DNA from: an uncultured Alphaproteobacteria bacterium
GTDB taxonomy: Bacteria; Pseudomonadota; Alphaproteobacteria; RF32; CAG-239
Length of the DNA stretch: 64,000 bases
Assembly: GCA_934271715.1 (NCBI GenBank)
Contig: CAKQRZ010000001.1
Coordinates: 124,001 to 188,000, forward strand
Direction of reading: 5' to 3'
Part shown: piece by piece, positions 7,858-13,972 of the stretch
Layout: every line of letters begins with the position of its first letter
Numbering within the stretch: position 1 is the first letter of the stretch
Notes under the pieces: generated by a model
The model's database searches: none
Told to the model about the DNA's origin: nothing
Seen by the model: the letters and a program-made list of their open reading frames with translations, nothing else
Made by a program: the position numbers and the translations under genes

Positions 7858-8026
7858 GCATCAGCAAAAAACTGATGTGGGGTATGAAAGCCTCTTCCGG
7901 TTGCCTGTGTGAACGGGCGTAAAACTATCTTTCTGCATGGCGGGAAGGTAGTAAAATAGTCACAATATACTACACTATTCCCGGAATAGCTTTCAACTTC
8001 CTGCTACCTTTTTTAGGTAGCTTTTT
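7858..8026 (+). ncRNA. Structured leader RNA, copy A
   Basis: An approximately 170-nt element with hairpin CATCAG/CTGATG (7859-7877), a conserved GGGGTATGA stretch, and a 3' domain closed by GCGGGAAG/CTTCCTGC (7940-7947 with 7997-8004) that encloses GTAGT/ACTAC (7948-7973) and CTATTC/GAATAG (7975-7989). It ends in a terminator GCTACC/GGTAGC plus T-run (8003-8026), whose 5' arm overlaps the closing stem by two bases. The element is repeated at 25262-25435 with compensatory changes, and both copies precede a prepilin-like gene. I do not recognise it as a known class. It could be an attenuating leader or an independent small RNA. Confidence 0.7.
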
Positions 8027-8066
8027 GTTATTATATTAACTTTATTAGCAGGAAGGAAGAATTTTT

Positions 8067-8732
8067 ATGCAAAAGCGGAAAAGTTGCGATTTCGGACGAA
8101 GTATGATAGAAATGCTGGGCGTGCTGGCAATTGTCGGAGTGCTGAGCGTAGGCGGAATTGCCGGATATTCTAAAGCTATGATGAAATGGAAAATAAACAA
8201 AATGATAGAAGATTATACCATGCTGATGACTGGCTTAATGGAATATCAGGAAAGTTTATTTAAAACCTACACAGGAGACTATGACAACAGATTCTTATCC
8301 CAGTTTATTATAGACGCAAAGCTGGTGCCGGAAACTTGGAAATTGGTAAACAAGCAATTTATAACCGATTCTTTGGGAAATAAAATCAACACTTATGTTG
8401 ATACAGCTGAAACTGGCACTAAATTTACCTCAGATATATACATTGTACCAAGTGGAATAAATAAAGATTCTGAATATGCCTATGAACTATGTATGGCTTT
8501 GGCAAAAGATGTTGTTTATCCGCTAGCTGCAAATATGGATTATGCCGCATTATTTATTAACAATGATGCAATAACGAATAGCGGTAATTATATGGTTTAT
8601 ACAAAAAGCTGTTATAATTCAGGATTTAATAAAGTGAAATGTCTGTCGGATATGACATTGTCGGAAATTAGTACAATCTGTAAATCATGTATAAAAAAAG
8701 ATTCCTGTTACTTTGGGGTGAGTTGGAGATAA
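8067..8732 (+). CDS. Prepilin-like protein, short-leader paralog
   Basis: The 221-residue protein has the leader MQKRKSCDFG followed by RSMIEMLGVLAIVGVLSVGG, a type IV pilin/pseudopilin N-terminus with Glu at +5 and a hydrophobic helix. Cleavage by prepilin peptidase is expected after Gly10; Arg at +1 is unusual, as Phe or Met is typical. The globular part has the family motifs LVPETWK, DSLGN, VYPLAA and a cysteine-rich end (KCLSDMTLSEISTICKSC). Unlike its five paralogs, it has no repeat-derived leader extension and best shows the ancestral form. AGGAAGGAAG precedes the ATG, and the structured RNA copy A ends 40 bases upstream. No pilus assembly genes are present in the window. Confidence 0.85.
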   Translation: MQKRKSCDFGRSMIEMLGVLAIVGVLSVGGIAGYSKAMMKWKINKMIEDYTMLMTGLMEYQESLFKTYTGDYDNRFLSQFIIDAKLVPETWKLVNKQFITDSLGNKINTYVDTAETGTKFTSDIYIVPSGINKDSEYAYELCMALAKDVVYPLAANMDYAALFINNDAITNSGNYMVYTKSCYNSGFNKVKCLSDMTLSEISTICKSCIKKDSCYFGVSWR

Positions 8733-8841
8733 ATTTTTTTACTTTGTCAATTCTATAGCGGTTTTACGTTTATCTCAGTAACGGAACAAACTTTAGATTA
8801 AGATTTTTTAGGCGGTCATAAAGAATTTAATGTCTTATATC

Positions 8842-8870
8842 TTGACAAAAATCCGGAATTATGCTTTCAT
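8842..8870 (+). promoter_or_regulatory. Possible promoter of the 70-residue membrane protein
   Basis: TTGACA (8842-8847) lies 17 bases before a poor -10, TTTCAT (8865-8870). The -35 and the following four bases (AAAA) match those ahead of the next gene. Confidence 0.4.
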
Positions 8871-8914
8871 AACAACAGATTTTTATTAGTGTGTAATTTT
8901 TAAATTTTATTTTT

Positions 8915-9127
8915 ATGCGTAAAAAATTTATGATTTATTTCCGTAATTTTGCGGTTGTTGTTACCTATTTGTCGGCAATATTCGGTATTATATTTATTTT
9001 GGCTTCAACAATAGTGTTTTGCTCAGGTTTGCTGCTGGTCGGCGTTTTAGGTTTGGCGGCCGGTGCTTTGCTGCTGTGGGCAGCCCGTTCGCTGGTGGAA
9101 TTGTTTGGTTTAATTCCTAATCAATAA
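8915..9127 (+). CDS. Small two-helix membrane protein
   Basis: The 70-residue product has two predicted membrane segments (about 12-33 and 36-58) after a basic start (MRKKFMIYFRN), with a short tail ending in LIPNQ. No family is recognised. There is no Shine-Dalgarno sequence; the ATG follows an AT-rich stretch TTTTATTTTT. It is the first of four small membrane-protein genes in a row (8915-10242), most with their own TTGACA element and terminator, so each is probably a separate transcript. The regular promoter-gene-terminator arrangement argues that this short ORF is real. Confidence 0.6.
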   Translation: MRKKFMIYFRNFAVVVTYLSAIFGIIFILASTIVFCSGLLLVGVLGLAAGALLLWAARSLVELFGLIPNQ

Positions 9128-9132
9128 ACAAA

Positions 9133-9171
9133 AGAAAACTGTAGAATCGTTTAAGATTTTGCAGTTTTTTT
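9133..9171 (+). terminator. Terminator after the 70-residue protein
   Basis: AAAACTGTAGAATC and GATTTTGCAGTTTT form a long stem with two wobble or mismatched pairs, followed by a T-run. Confidence 0.7.
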
Positions 9172-9183
9172 GCTGTCTGAATA

Positions 9184-9211
9184 TTGACAAAAATCACAGA
9201 TGTGCTATATT
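9184..9211 (+). promoter_or_regulatory. Sigma-70-type promoter
   Basis: TTGACA (9184-9189) and TATATT (9206-9211) are 16 bases apart. The predicted start is only about 13 bases ahead of the ATG at 9232. Confidence 0.65.
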
Positions 9212-9231
9212 TTAATTGATTAAATATATTT

Positions 9232-9480
9232 ATGGTTAAAATTTTTATGTGTATGAATTTTTTGAATGTGAAAATGATTTTTGCTGTGTTGTCTTTGATG
9301 AGTATGAGTTTTGCCGGTGCTGCATATTCCTTGCATAGTTTGATGTTTGGAACCGGTGCGGCGCTGTGTGTATTTGCAATGTCTTGTGTATTTGCCGCAA
9401 AACAGGAACACAAGCTGGCAATGCACGGAAATGCGGATTTAGCTGATATTGGAGAAAAACAGGCAATGCTTTTTCACTAA
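9232..9480 (+). CDS. Small membrane protein, 82 residues
   Basis: The protein has two hydrophobic stretches (about 9-31 and 36-55) followed by a polar tail (KQEHKLAMHGNADLADIGEK). No family is recognised. It is bracketed by its own promoter at 9184-9211 and a terminator at 9493-9533, and the ATG has no Shine-Dalgarno sequence and a very short leader, like its neighbours. Several shadow frames overlap it on the other strand, but only this frame fits the promoter and terminator positions. Confidence 0.6.
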   Translation: MVKIFMCMNFLNVKMIFAVLSLMSMSFAGAAYSLHSLMFGTGAALCVFAMSCVFAAKQEHKLAMHGNADLADIGEKQAMLFH

Positions 9481-9492
9481 CAGAATTTCAGA

Positions 9493-9533
9493 GGCTGAAG
9501 TTTGTATATATTGCAAAATTTCAGCCTTTTTTT
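9493..9533 (+). terminator. Terminator after the 82-residue protein
   Basis: GGCTGAA (9493-9499) pairs with TTCAGCC (9520-9526), followed directly by seven T (9527-9533). Confidence 0.8.
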
Positions 9534-9544
9534 ATATTTAAATG

Positions 9545-9573
9545 TTGACAAAAAATGATATGTGTGTCAAAAT
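9545..9573 (+). promoter_or_regulatory. Sigma-70-type promoter
   Basis: TTGACA (9545-9550) and CAAAAT (9568-9573) are 17 bases apart. The resulting start is about 13 bases upstream of the ATG at 9593, as for the preceding gene. Confidence 0.5.
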
Positions 9574-9592
9574 AAATTCAAATTTTATTCTT

Positions 9593-10036
9593 ATGTTTAA
9601 TTTAAATCATTTAATTATGCGCGGTTATTATTTTAAGTTATTTGCAACAGTTTTATTGATTTTATCGGTAATTTTTGCGCCTTTTGCACAAGGAAAAGCC
9701 TCAAGCTGTGCTGTTCTGCTGATTATCATGCTGCTCTTTCTCAGAATTACATTGTCTTTCTATTTTTCAGATAAAGCAAATTATCAATCTGAAAAATCGG
9801 GAGGCAGCGGTACTCTGAGATTTTCAAACGTGATGGATAAGGAAGAATATTTTGATCAAAAAGAACGCCGGCTTACCCAATGTGAAAATGAGTTAACATC
9901 TTCACGGTATGGAGTCATTTTATGCGGAATCTTTTCTCTGCTTTTGATTTGTATAATTGACTGGGGAAAAGTATTCAGCAATATGATTGCCTGCTTGTCG
10001 GATATGTGGGGAAAATTTCCATTGTTCGGTTTGTAA
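9593..10036 (+). CDS. Small membrane protein with cytoplasmic loop
   Basis: The 147-residue product has two adjacent hydrophobic segments near the N-terminus (about 13-31 and 37-55), a polar region (SDKANYQSEKSGGSG and DQKERRLTQCENELT) and a C-terminal membrane segment (about 106-124). No family is recognised. An ATG at 9542 lies upstream of the promoter and cannot be used from it; 9593 or the in-frame ATG at 9617 are the realistic starts, and I chose 9593 because of its spacing to the promoter. The next small gene starts 11 bases after its stop, so the two may be cotranscribed. Confidence 0.55.
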   Translation: MFNLNHLIMRGYYFKLFATVLLILSVIFAPFAQGKASSCAVLLIIMLLFLRITLSFYFSDKANYQSEKSGGSGTLRFSNVMDKEEYFDQKERRLTQCENELTSSRYGVILCGIFSLLLICIIDWGKVFSNMIACLSDMWGKFPLFGL

Positions 10037-10047
10037 AGAATATAACT

Positions 10048-10242
10048 ATGAAATTCAGAAACATTGTTGCTATTTTCGGCGCGGTAGATTTATTTGTGCT
10101 TTTTGTTATATGCATGAGCATTTTTATTTATCGCGGATTTGATGAAAATATCATGGCAAAAATTTCAGATGCGGATGCTTTAATGTTGTTAGGCTTCTGC
10201 ATTTTAGGATGTATTTGCTTGATATTTGGAAAATACAAATAG
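10048..10242 (+). CDS. Small membrane protein, 64 residues
   Basis: It starts MKFRNIVAIFGAVDLFVLFV and has two hydrophobic segments (about 6-24 and 42-60) separated by a charged loop (DENIMAKISDADA). No family is recognised. It follows the preceding gene by 11 bases and ends before the strong terminator at 10254-10295, which it shares with the convergent prepilin gene. An in-frame start at 10006 overlaps the upstream gene and is less likely. Confidence 0.55.
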   Translation: MKFRNIVAIFGAVDLFVLFVICMSIFIYRGFDENIMAKISDADALMLLGFCILGCICLIFGKYK

Positions 10243-10253
10243 TTTGTAAAATT

Positions 10254-10295
10254 AAAAACGCTGTGAAACTCTAAAAAGTTTACAGCGTTTTTTTT
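10254..10295. terminator. Shared bidirectional terminator
   Basis: AAAAACGCTGT plus AAACT pairs with AGTTT plus ACAGCGTTTTT with one bulged G. It serves the small membrane-protein gene on the plus strand and the prepilin gene ending at 10308 on the minus strand. Confidence 0.85.
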
Positions 10296-10307
10296 GAAGC
10301 ATTTTAG

Positions 10308-11446
10308 CTAAAAATCTAAAACTAAGGCACAGGCTTGTTCATTTTTCAGGCAGGTTTTGCACTCGGTTTCTATTTCGGATAAAGTCATGTGGCTAAGGCA
10401 TTTAACTTGCTGACGGCAGCTTGAATCTCCGGTAAAACTTTCCCAAGTGCCGTTTGAACGGAAGAAAGCAAAACCGGATATTGAGGCATGCAGAGGCTGA
10501 ACCAGCTGCCGAATCAAAGCCGTGCAGACACGATGATTAAACCCCGGAGCCGAGCGGCTGCCGCCGGAAGCTTCGGCAATTCCGCCTAAATAAATATCAA
10601 TACGGATGTTGTTGCTGTTGTCAAAAGAAAAAACATTAACCAGATTTCCTAAATTATCCAAAAAAGAATCAGCGTTTCTTTTCCAGCTTTGCGGAATCAA
10701 ATTTAAGGCATCCAGAACTTGATTATAAGTATAGCCTGGAGTTCGTTGACTGTCTAAGTGTTCCAACAGTCCGGCAATCAGGTAGTTATATTCGCTGACG
10801 GTTTTGTTGATTTTATACATTTCCATGGCTTGGGAATATCCAGCAATTCCGGCAACACTCAGCACGCCGATGATTGCCAGCACGCCCAGCATTTCTATCA
10901 TTGACCGACCTAACTGGTTTGTCTGTCGGGTCACTACTAGCGCTTTTCTCGCTCGTGTACCTCGTTGTACACGTCGCTCCAAAAGTGCGGCGTATTGACA
11001 CACGACATCCAACCCCTTAAATGCGATGTTGGTTCTTTCTGCGTCATTGCGAGGAGTGTGACGACGAAGCAATCTAGAACCCTCGCCCCGTGAGGGAGAG
11101 GGTGAGGCATTAGCCTCGGGTGAGGGGGACTTAAAGAACGTGCAAAAGGCACTAAGCATGCTATCCCAGCACTTATGCAATAATAAGGCAAATTTATTGA
11201 CTAGGTTTGAGACTCGTTGCCAGAAGATTCTAGGTACAGACTGTGCGTCACGGCCTAAAATGACTGGTGCTGGAGGCGTGAGCTTAGTGCCTCCTGCTAA
11301 TTTTGTTCTGAATGTGTTATTTCCTAATATGTCATTTTTTCTGCCAAACCCTGCAAAAACGTGCTGAACGGCAGAAAAAGCGCCTTTAATCAGATGTTCA
11401 GGATTTGCAGAGAGAGAGAGAGACCTTTGCTTAGCTTATTTTTCAT
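10308..11446 (-). CDS. Phase-variable prepilin-like gene, locus 1 (currently out of frame)
   Basis: The prepilin frame runs uninterrupted from 11423 to 10308. It contains LGRSMIEMLGVLAIIGVLSV, LIPQSWK, DNLGN, LVQPLHAS and six C-terminal cysteines (for example KCLSHMTLSEIETECKTC). The only well-placed start, ATG 11446-11444 behind GAGGA and a strong promoter, begins MKNKLSKG and enters the (AG)7 tract at 11409-11422. With seven repeats it reads into a TGA at 11392-11390. Loss of one repeat, or gain of two, would give a 378-residue protein. The 179-residue region ahead of the pilin cleavage site is built largely of palindromic repeats and would be removed as leader. The leader frame is conserved in the paralog at 48741. 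I infer an OFF-state contingency gene; frameshifting is an alternative. Confidence 0.75.
11040..11131. repeat. Palindromic repeat type 2
   Basis: The segment contains GTCATTGCGAGGAGTG, a CGACGAAGCAATCTAG part and the palindromic pair CCCTCGCCCCGTGAGGG / GGCATTAGCCTCGGGTGAGG. A close copy lies at 48359-48448 and fragments at 25510-25555 and 49069-49112. Here it is read in frame inside a prepilin leader. Confidence 0.7.
11165..11285. repeat. Palindromic repeat type 1, degenerate half
   Basis: This matches, inverted, the left half of the element at 11801-11955 (GCACCAGTCATT, TAGAATCTTCTGGCAAC, CTAGTCAATAAATT). The second half is missing and replaced by a type 2 repeat. It encodes part of the locus 1 leader. 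Confidence 0.65.
11409..11422. repeat. (AG)7 dinucleotide tract, locus 1
   Basis: Seven uninterrupted AG units, read CT on the coding minus strand, lie seven codons after the ATG at 11446. Such tracts near a start codon change length by slipped-strand mispairing. Distance arithmetic shows that six or nine units would bring the ATG into frame with the prepilin. Confidence 0.9.
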
Positions 11447-11482
11447 CTTTCTTTCCTCATTTTTAGGTTAATTACAGCGTTT

Positions 11483-11511
11483 ATTTTACACCAGTCGCCC
11501 CCATAAGTCAA
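11483..11511 (-). promoter_or_regulatory. Strong sigma-70 promoter, locus 1 minus gene
   Basis: On the minus strand TTGACT (11511-11506) and TAAAAT (11488-11483) are separated by exactly 17 bases and lie about 40 bases ahead of ATG 11446. The same -35 is kept at locus 2. Confidence 0.8.
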
Positions 11512-11543
11512 CCGTAAAATCAAAGCGTTGGAAGAGCCTGAAG

Positions 11544-11719
11544 TGTGTAAAAAAAACGACCGTTTAAAAGGGACAGTTTTTAGGCTGTTTTTAGTAATGT
11601 AGCAGAGGTTGTTAAGAAATGCAATAACTTTTTATATTTGCGATGTTTTTTGCGGTTTTGCGAGAATTTTCAGCATTTTGTTTTGAGTGTGTAAAAATAA
11701 CGGTCGTTTTTTTTACACA
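11544..11719. repeat. 21-bp perfect inverted repeats, locus 1
   Basis: TGTGT(A)8CGACCGTT at 11544-11564 recurs exactly inverted at 11699-11719. The 134 bases between include the plus-strand promoter. The right arm is also half of its own palindrome (11688-11719). The same arms, spacing and orientation are found at 48841-49016. A hairpin with T-run (ACAG/CTGT, about 11573-11592) lies just inside the left arm. Confidence 0.85.
11609..11638 (+). promoter_or_regulatory. Promoter candidate for the plus-strand prepilin, locus 1
   Basis: TTGTTA (11609-11614) and TATATT (11633-11638) are 18 bases apart. Locus 2 has TTGCCG and TATATT at the same spacing. The transcript would carry the right-arm palindrome in its leader just before the ribosome site. 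Confidence 0.5.
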
Positions 11720-11735
11720 TAATAGGAGAAATAAG

Positions 11736-12605
11736 ATGTTGCAGAGTATAAAATTTTTAAGAAAAAAGAGTAGGGGAGAAGTTGAGGGAGACACTAAGCC
11801 CACGCCTCTAGCACCAGTCATTCTAGGTCTTGTACCTAGAATCTTCTGGCAACAAGGTACTAACCTAGTCGATAAATTAGCCTTATTAAATAAGTGCCTA
11901 TTGAGAGAAGATTCTTGGGATAAACCCAAGAATGACTGGTGTCGGGGACGCGGGGTAAGTGCTTATTCTCAATCAGGCCGCAGCATGATAGAAATGCTCG
12001 GCGTACTGGCGATTATTGCTGTTCTGTCTGTCGGAGGAATTGCCGGATATTCTAAAGCGATGGAAAAGTTTAAAGTCAATAAATTGCTGGATGAGTATAC
12101 AATGCTGCTCTATGGTTTATTGGGCAATGCCAGCGAATTTAGAAGCCAATCATGGGCAGATAGCCGGACGCATGTTGGTTTGATAGACTATGCTCAGGCC
12201 GCTTCTTTGGTGCCGGAAACTTGGAAAAAAGTAAATGACACCCGAATGACTGATTCTCAAGGCAATGTTATCCTATTATTTTCCCGCAGCAATCGTTTAG
12301 TAATGGATATTTATATCGGCGGTGTTGTTGATGAGAATACCGGTACAATGACCTATTCAACCGGCTATAGTGCCTCAGTTTGCCGCGAGCTTATGCAAAA
12401 TTTAGCCCAACCTTTGCATGGCGCGGTGCAGTTTATAAGCTTTTACCGCTGGACAGACGGCGAATATGCCAATCTTTACCGCGGCGACAAATATTGCGTA
12501 CAAGGCGAAAAGTGCCTGCGTGATATTACTTTAGCGGAGATCAACGATTTATGCAAATCCTGCGAGGGCGATAAAGAAGCTTGTGCCATAAACATGGAGT
12601 TTTGA
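11736..12605 (+). CDS. Prepilin-like protein with repeat-derived leader, locus 1
   Basis: AGGAGAA precedes ATG 11736; the frame upstream of it lies in the regulatory region. The 289-residue product has an 81-residue leader (MLQSIKFLRKKSRG, then translated palindromic repeat) before the expected cleavage site G^RSMIEMLGVLAI. The mature part resembles its paralogs: LVPETWKK, DSQGN, LAQPLHG, KCLRDITLAEINDLCKSC. Six cysteines in the second half suggest disulfides outside the cytoplasm. A minor pilin or pseudopilin role is inferred from the N-terminus; assembly genes are absent here. It is transcribed divergently from the phase-variable gene at 11446. Confidence 0.85.
   Translation: MLQSIKFLRKKSRGEVEGDTKPTPLAPVILGLVPRIFWQQGTNLVDKLALLNKCLLREDSWDKPKNDWCRGRGVSAYSQSGRSMIEMLGVLAIIAVLSVGGIAGYSKAMEKFKVNKLLDEYTMLLYGLLGNASEFRSQSWADSRTHVGLIDYAQAASLVPETWKKVNDTRMTDSQGNVILLFSRSNRLVMDIYIGGVVDENTGTMTYSTGYSASVCRELMQNLAQPLHGAVQFISFYRWTDGEYANLYRGDKYCVQGEKCLRDITLAEINDLCKSCEGDKEACAINMEF
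11801..11955. repeat. Palindromic repeat type 1, complete copy
   Basis: The ends CACCAGTCATTCT and AGAATGACTGGTG are inverted repeats. Inside are two hairpins, ATTCTAGGT/ACCTAGAAT and ATTCTTGGG/CCCAAGAAT. The whole element is read in frame in the prepilin leader. The organisation recalls protein-coding palindromic elements such as those of Rickettsia, without implying the same family. Confidence 0.8.
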
Positions 12606-12607
12606 AG

Positions 12608-13972
12608 CTAAAAAGTTTTACGTTCTTTCAGTTCTGATTTAATGCGTTCGTCCAAGTCATTTAGTTTTAGCAAAACAGATTTTGCCGGCTGAGCTTTTTT
12701 TGCCCGAGCTATTTGCTTTTGCGCGCTCTCTAAATTGCCGATAGCATAGTTAAACTCCGCGGCGGCGTAATAAGAAGAGGCTTTGTCTCCGCAGAGGTCA
12801 TAAGCCCGTGCCAGCAGCTGCCAGCCGGTTGAAGTCGGCACGCTGATAAGCGACTGCTGCAGCAAATCCGCCGCTTTCTGCGCTTGCTGCTTGCTTGGCG
12901 AATTTTCCAAAATCGCCTGCGCCAGACTGATTTTAAGCAAAGGCGAGTAGGGCAGCAGCTTCAGCGCTTTTTCATAAGCGTTTACACTTGCGGCAACTTG
13001 CCCGCTTTCAAATAAAAACTGACCTTTTAACTCATAAAAATAGGGATTATTCGGTCGCTGCGATATTAACTTATCCATTTCTGCCAAGGCTTCGGCTACA
13101 TTGCCCAGCCTAAAATCCAAAACCGCATGAGCATAGCGCGCCGGTGCATCATTTTTGGCAGATGGGTATAACCGCTTGACTTTTGCCGTATCCAGCATAA
13201 AAGCTGCTAGTTTGGCTTTTATCATCGCTAAGTCTGCATCCAGAGGACTTGCCGCGCTGAAATTATTGTTTTTTGCCGCTTCGTTAAAGTGGCTGATACG
13301 CTCACCTGTCATCGGGTGAGTGCGGAAATAGTCGCTTTCGTCAATGCCGCTTAGGGCGTTTTGCTGTTTGATTTTGCGCATAAAACGCTTTAGCCCGGCT
13401 GTGGATTGTTTGGTTTTTGACAGCAATTTTACGGCGCTTTCGTCGGCGCTGCGCTCTTCCTCTACCTGATAATTAAGCATGCTGTTTAGGGCTGAGCTTT
13501 GAGAACCGAGAATAACAGCCATCGCCGCGTCGCCTCGTCCGGTAGAAACGGCAGCAGCTCCGGCAGCCAGCATAGAACCCAGCATGACGTACTGCATTTT
13601 TTCCATTTTCAATTTTTGTCGCACGATATGGCCGCCTAAAATATGTCCGGTTTCGTGCGCCAAAATTCCGGCCAGCTCGTTGGTGTCGTCAATATTTAAT
13701 AAAGTTCCGGTATTGACAAACAGATAGTTGCCGTCGCTGACAAAGGCGTTTAAGGAATTGTCGCTGACAATGAAAATGTTGTTGGAATTAAAATTGACGC
13801 CGGCAGCTTTGAAAAGCGGCTGCACTACTTTAGCTAAATAGCTTTCGGTTTCGGCATCGGAAATAAGCGAAAGCCCTTGGCTGTGCACCGCCTTTAAGGG
13901 CAAGGCGGCACACAGGCTTAAGAAGCATAAAAAACAAATTTTACGGATTAGCCGATAAGTTTTTTCCACCAT
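12608..13972 (-). CDS. bepA: Periplasmic M48 metalloprotease with TPR domain, BepA-like
   Basis: The 454-residue protein has a signal peptide (RKICFLCFLSLCAALPLKAVHS), the zinc motif HETGHILGGH near residue 106 with a downstream EERSADESA glutamate motif, and a C-terminal half of TPR-like helices (FRLGNVAEALAEMDKLISQ and following). BepA/YfgC proteins degrade or assist misassembled outer-membrane proteins such as LptD in the periplasm. The start overlaps the end of rne by 25 bases, and GGAG precedes the ATG, so translation is probably coupled to rne. The stop is 2 bases from the convergent prepilin stop. Confidence 0.85.
   Translation of the reverse strand: MVEKTYRLIRKICFLCFLSLCAALPLKAVHSQGLSLISDAETESYLAKVVQPLFKAAGVNFNSNNIFIVSDNSLNAFVSDGNYLFVNTGTLLNIDDTNELAGILAHETGHILGGHIVRQKLKMEKMQYVMLGSMLAAGAAAVSTGRGDAAMAVILGSQSSALNSMLNYQVEEERSADESAVKLLSKTKQSTAGLKRFMRKIKQQNALSGIDESDYFRTHPMTGERISHFNEAAKNNNFSAASPLDADLAMIKAKLAAFMLDTAKVKRLYPSAKNDAPARYAHAVLDFRLGNVAEALAEMDKLISQRPNNPYFYELKGQFLFESGQVAASVNAYEKALKLLPYSPLLKISLAQAILENSPSKQQAQKAADLLQQSLISVPTSTGWQLLARAYDLCGDKASSYYAAAEFNYAIGNLESAQKQIARAKKAQPAKSVLLKLNDLDERIKSELKERKTF

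Noticed and set aside
7858..8026. Known RNA classes (6S RNA, tmRNA, RNase P, SRP RNA, c-di-GMP riboswitch)
   Set aside because: None of the conserved cores I know for these is visible; two copies before prepilin genes would also be unusual for the housekeeping RNAs.
9117..9466. Three overlapping minus-strand frames (67-98 codons)
   Set aside because: They lie antisense to the 82-residue plus-strand gene, which has a promoter and a terminator; the antisense frames have neither.
11140..11367. A 75-residue plus-strand frame over the locus 1 leader (and a 68-residue one at 48456-48662)
   Set aside because: They run antisense to the long prepilin leader, consist of translated palindromic repeats and have no promoter or ribosome site; the palindromes create open frames on both strands.
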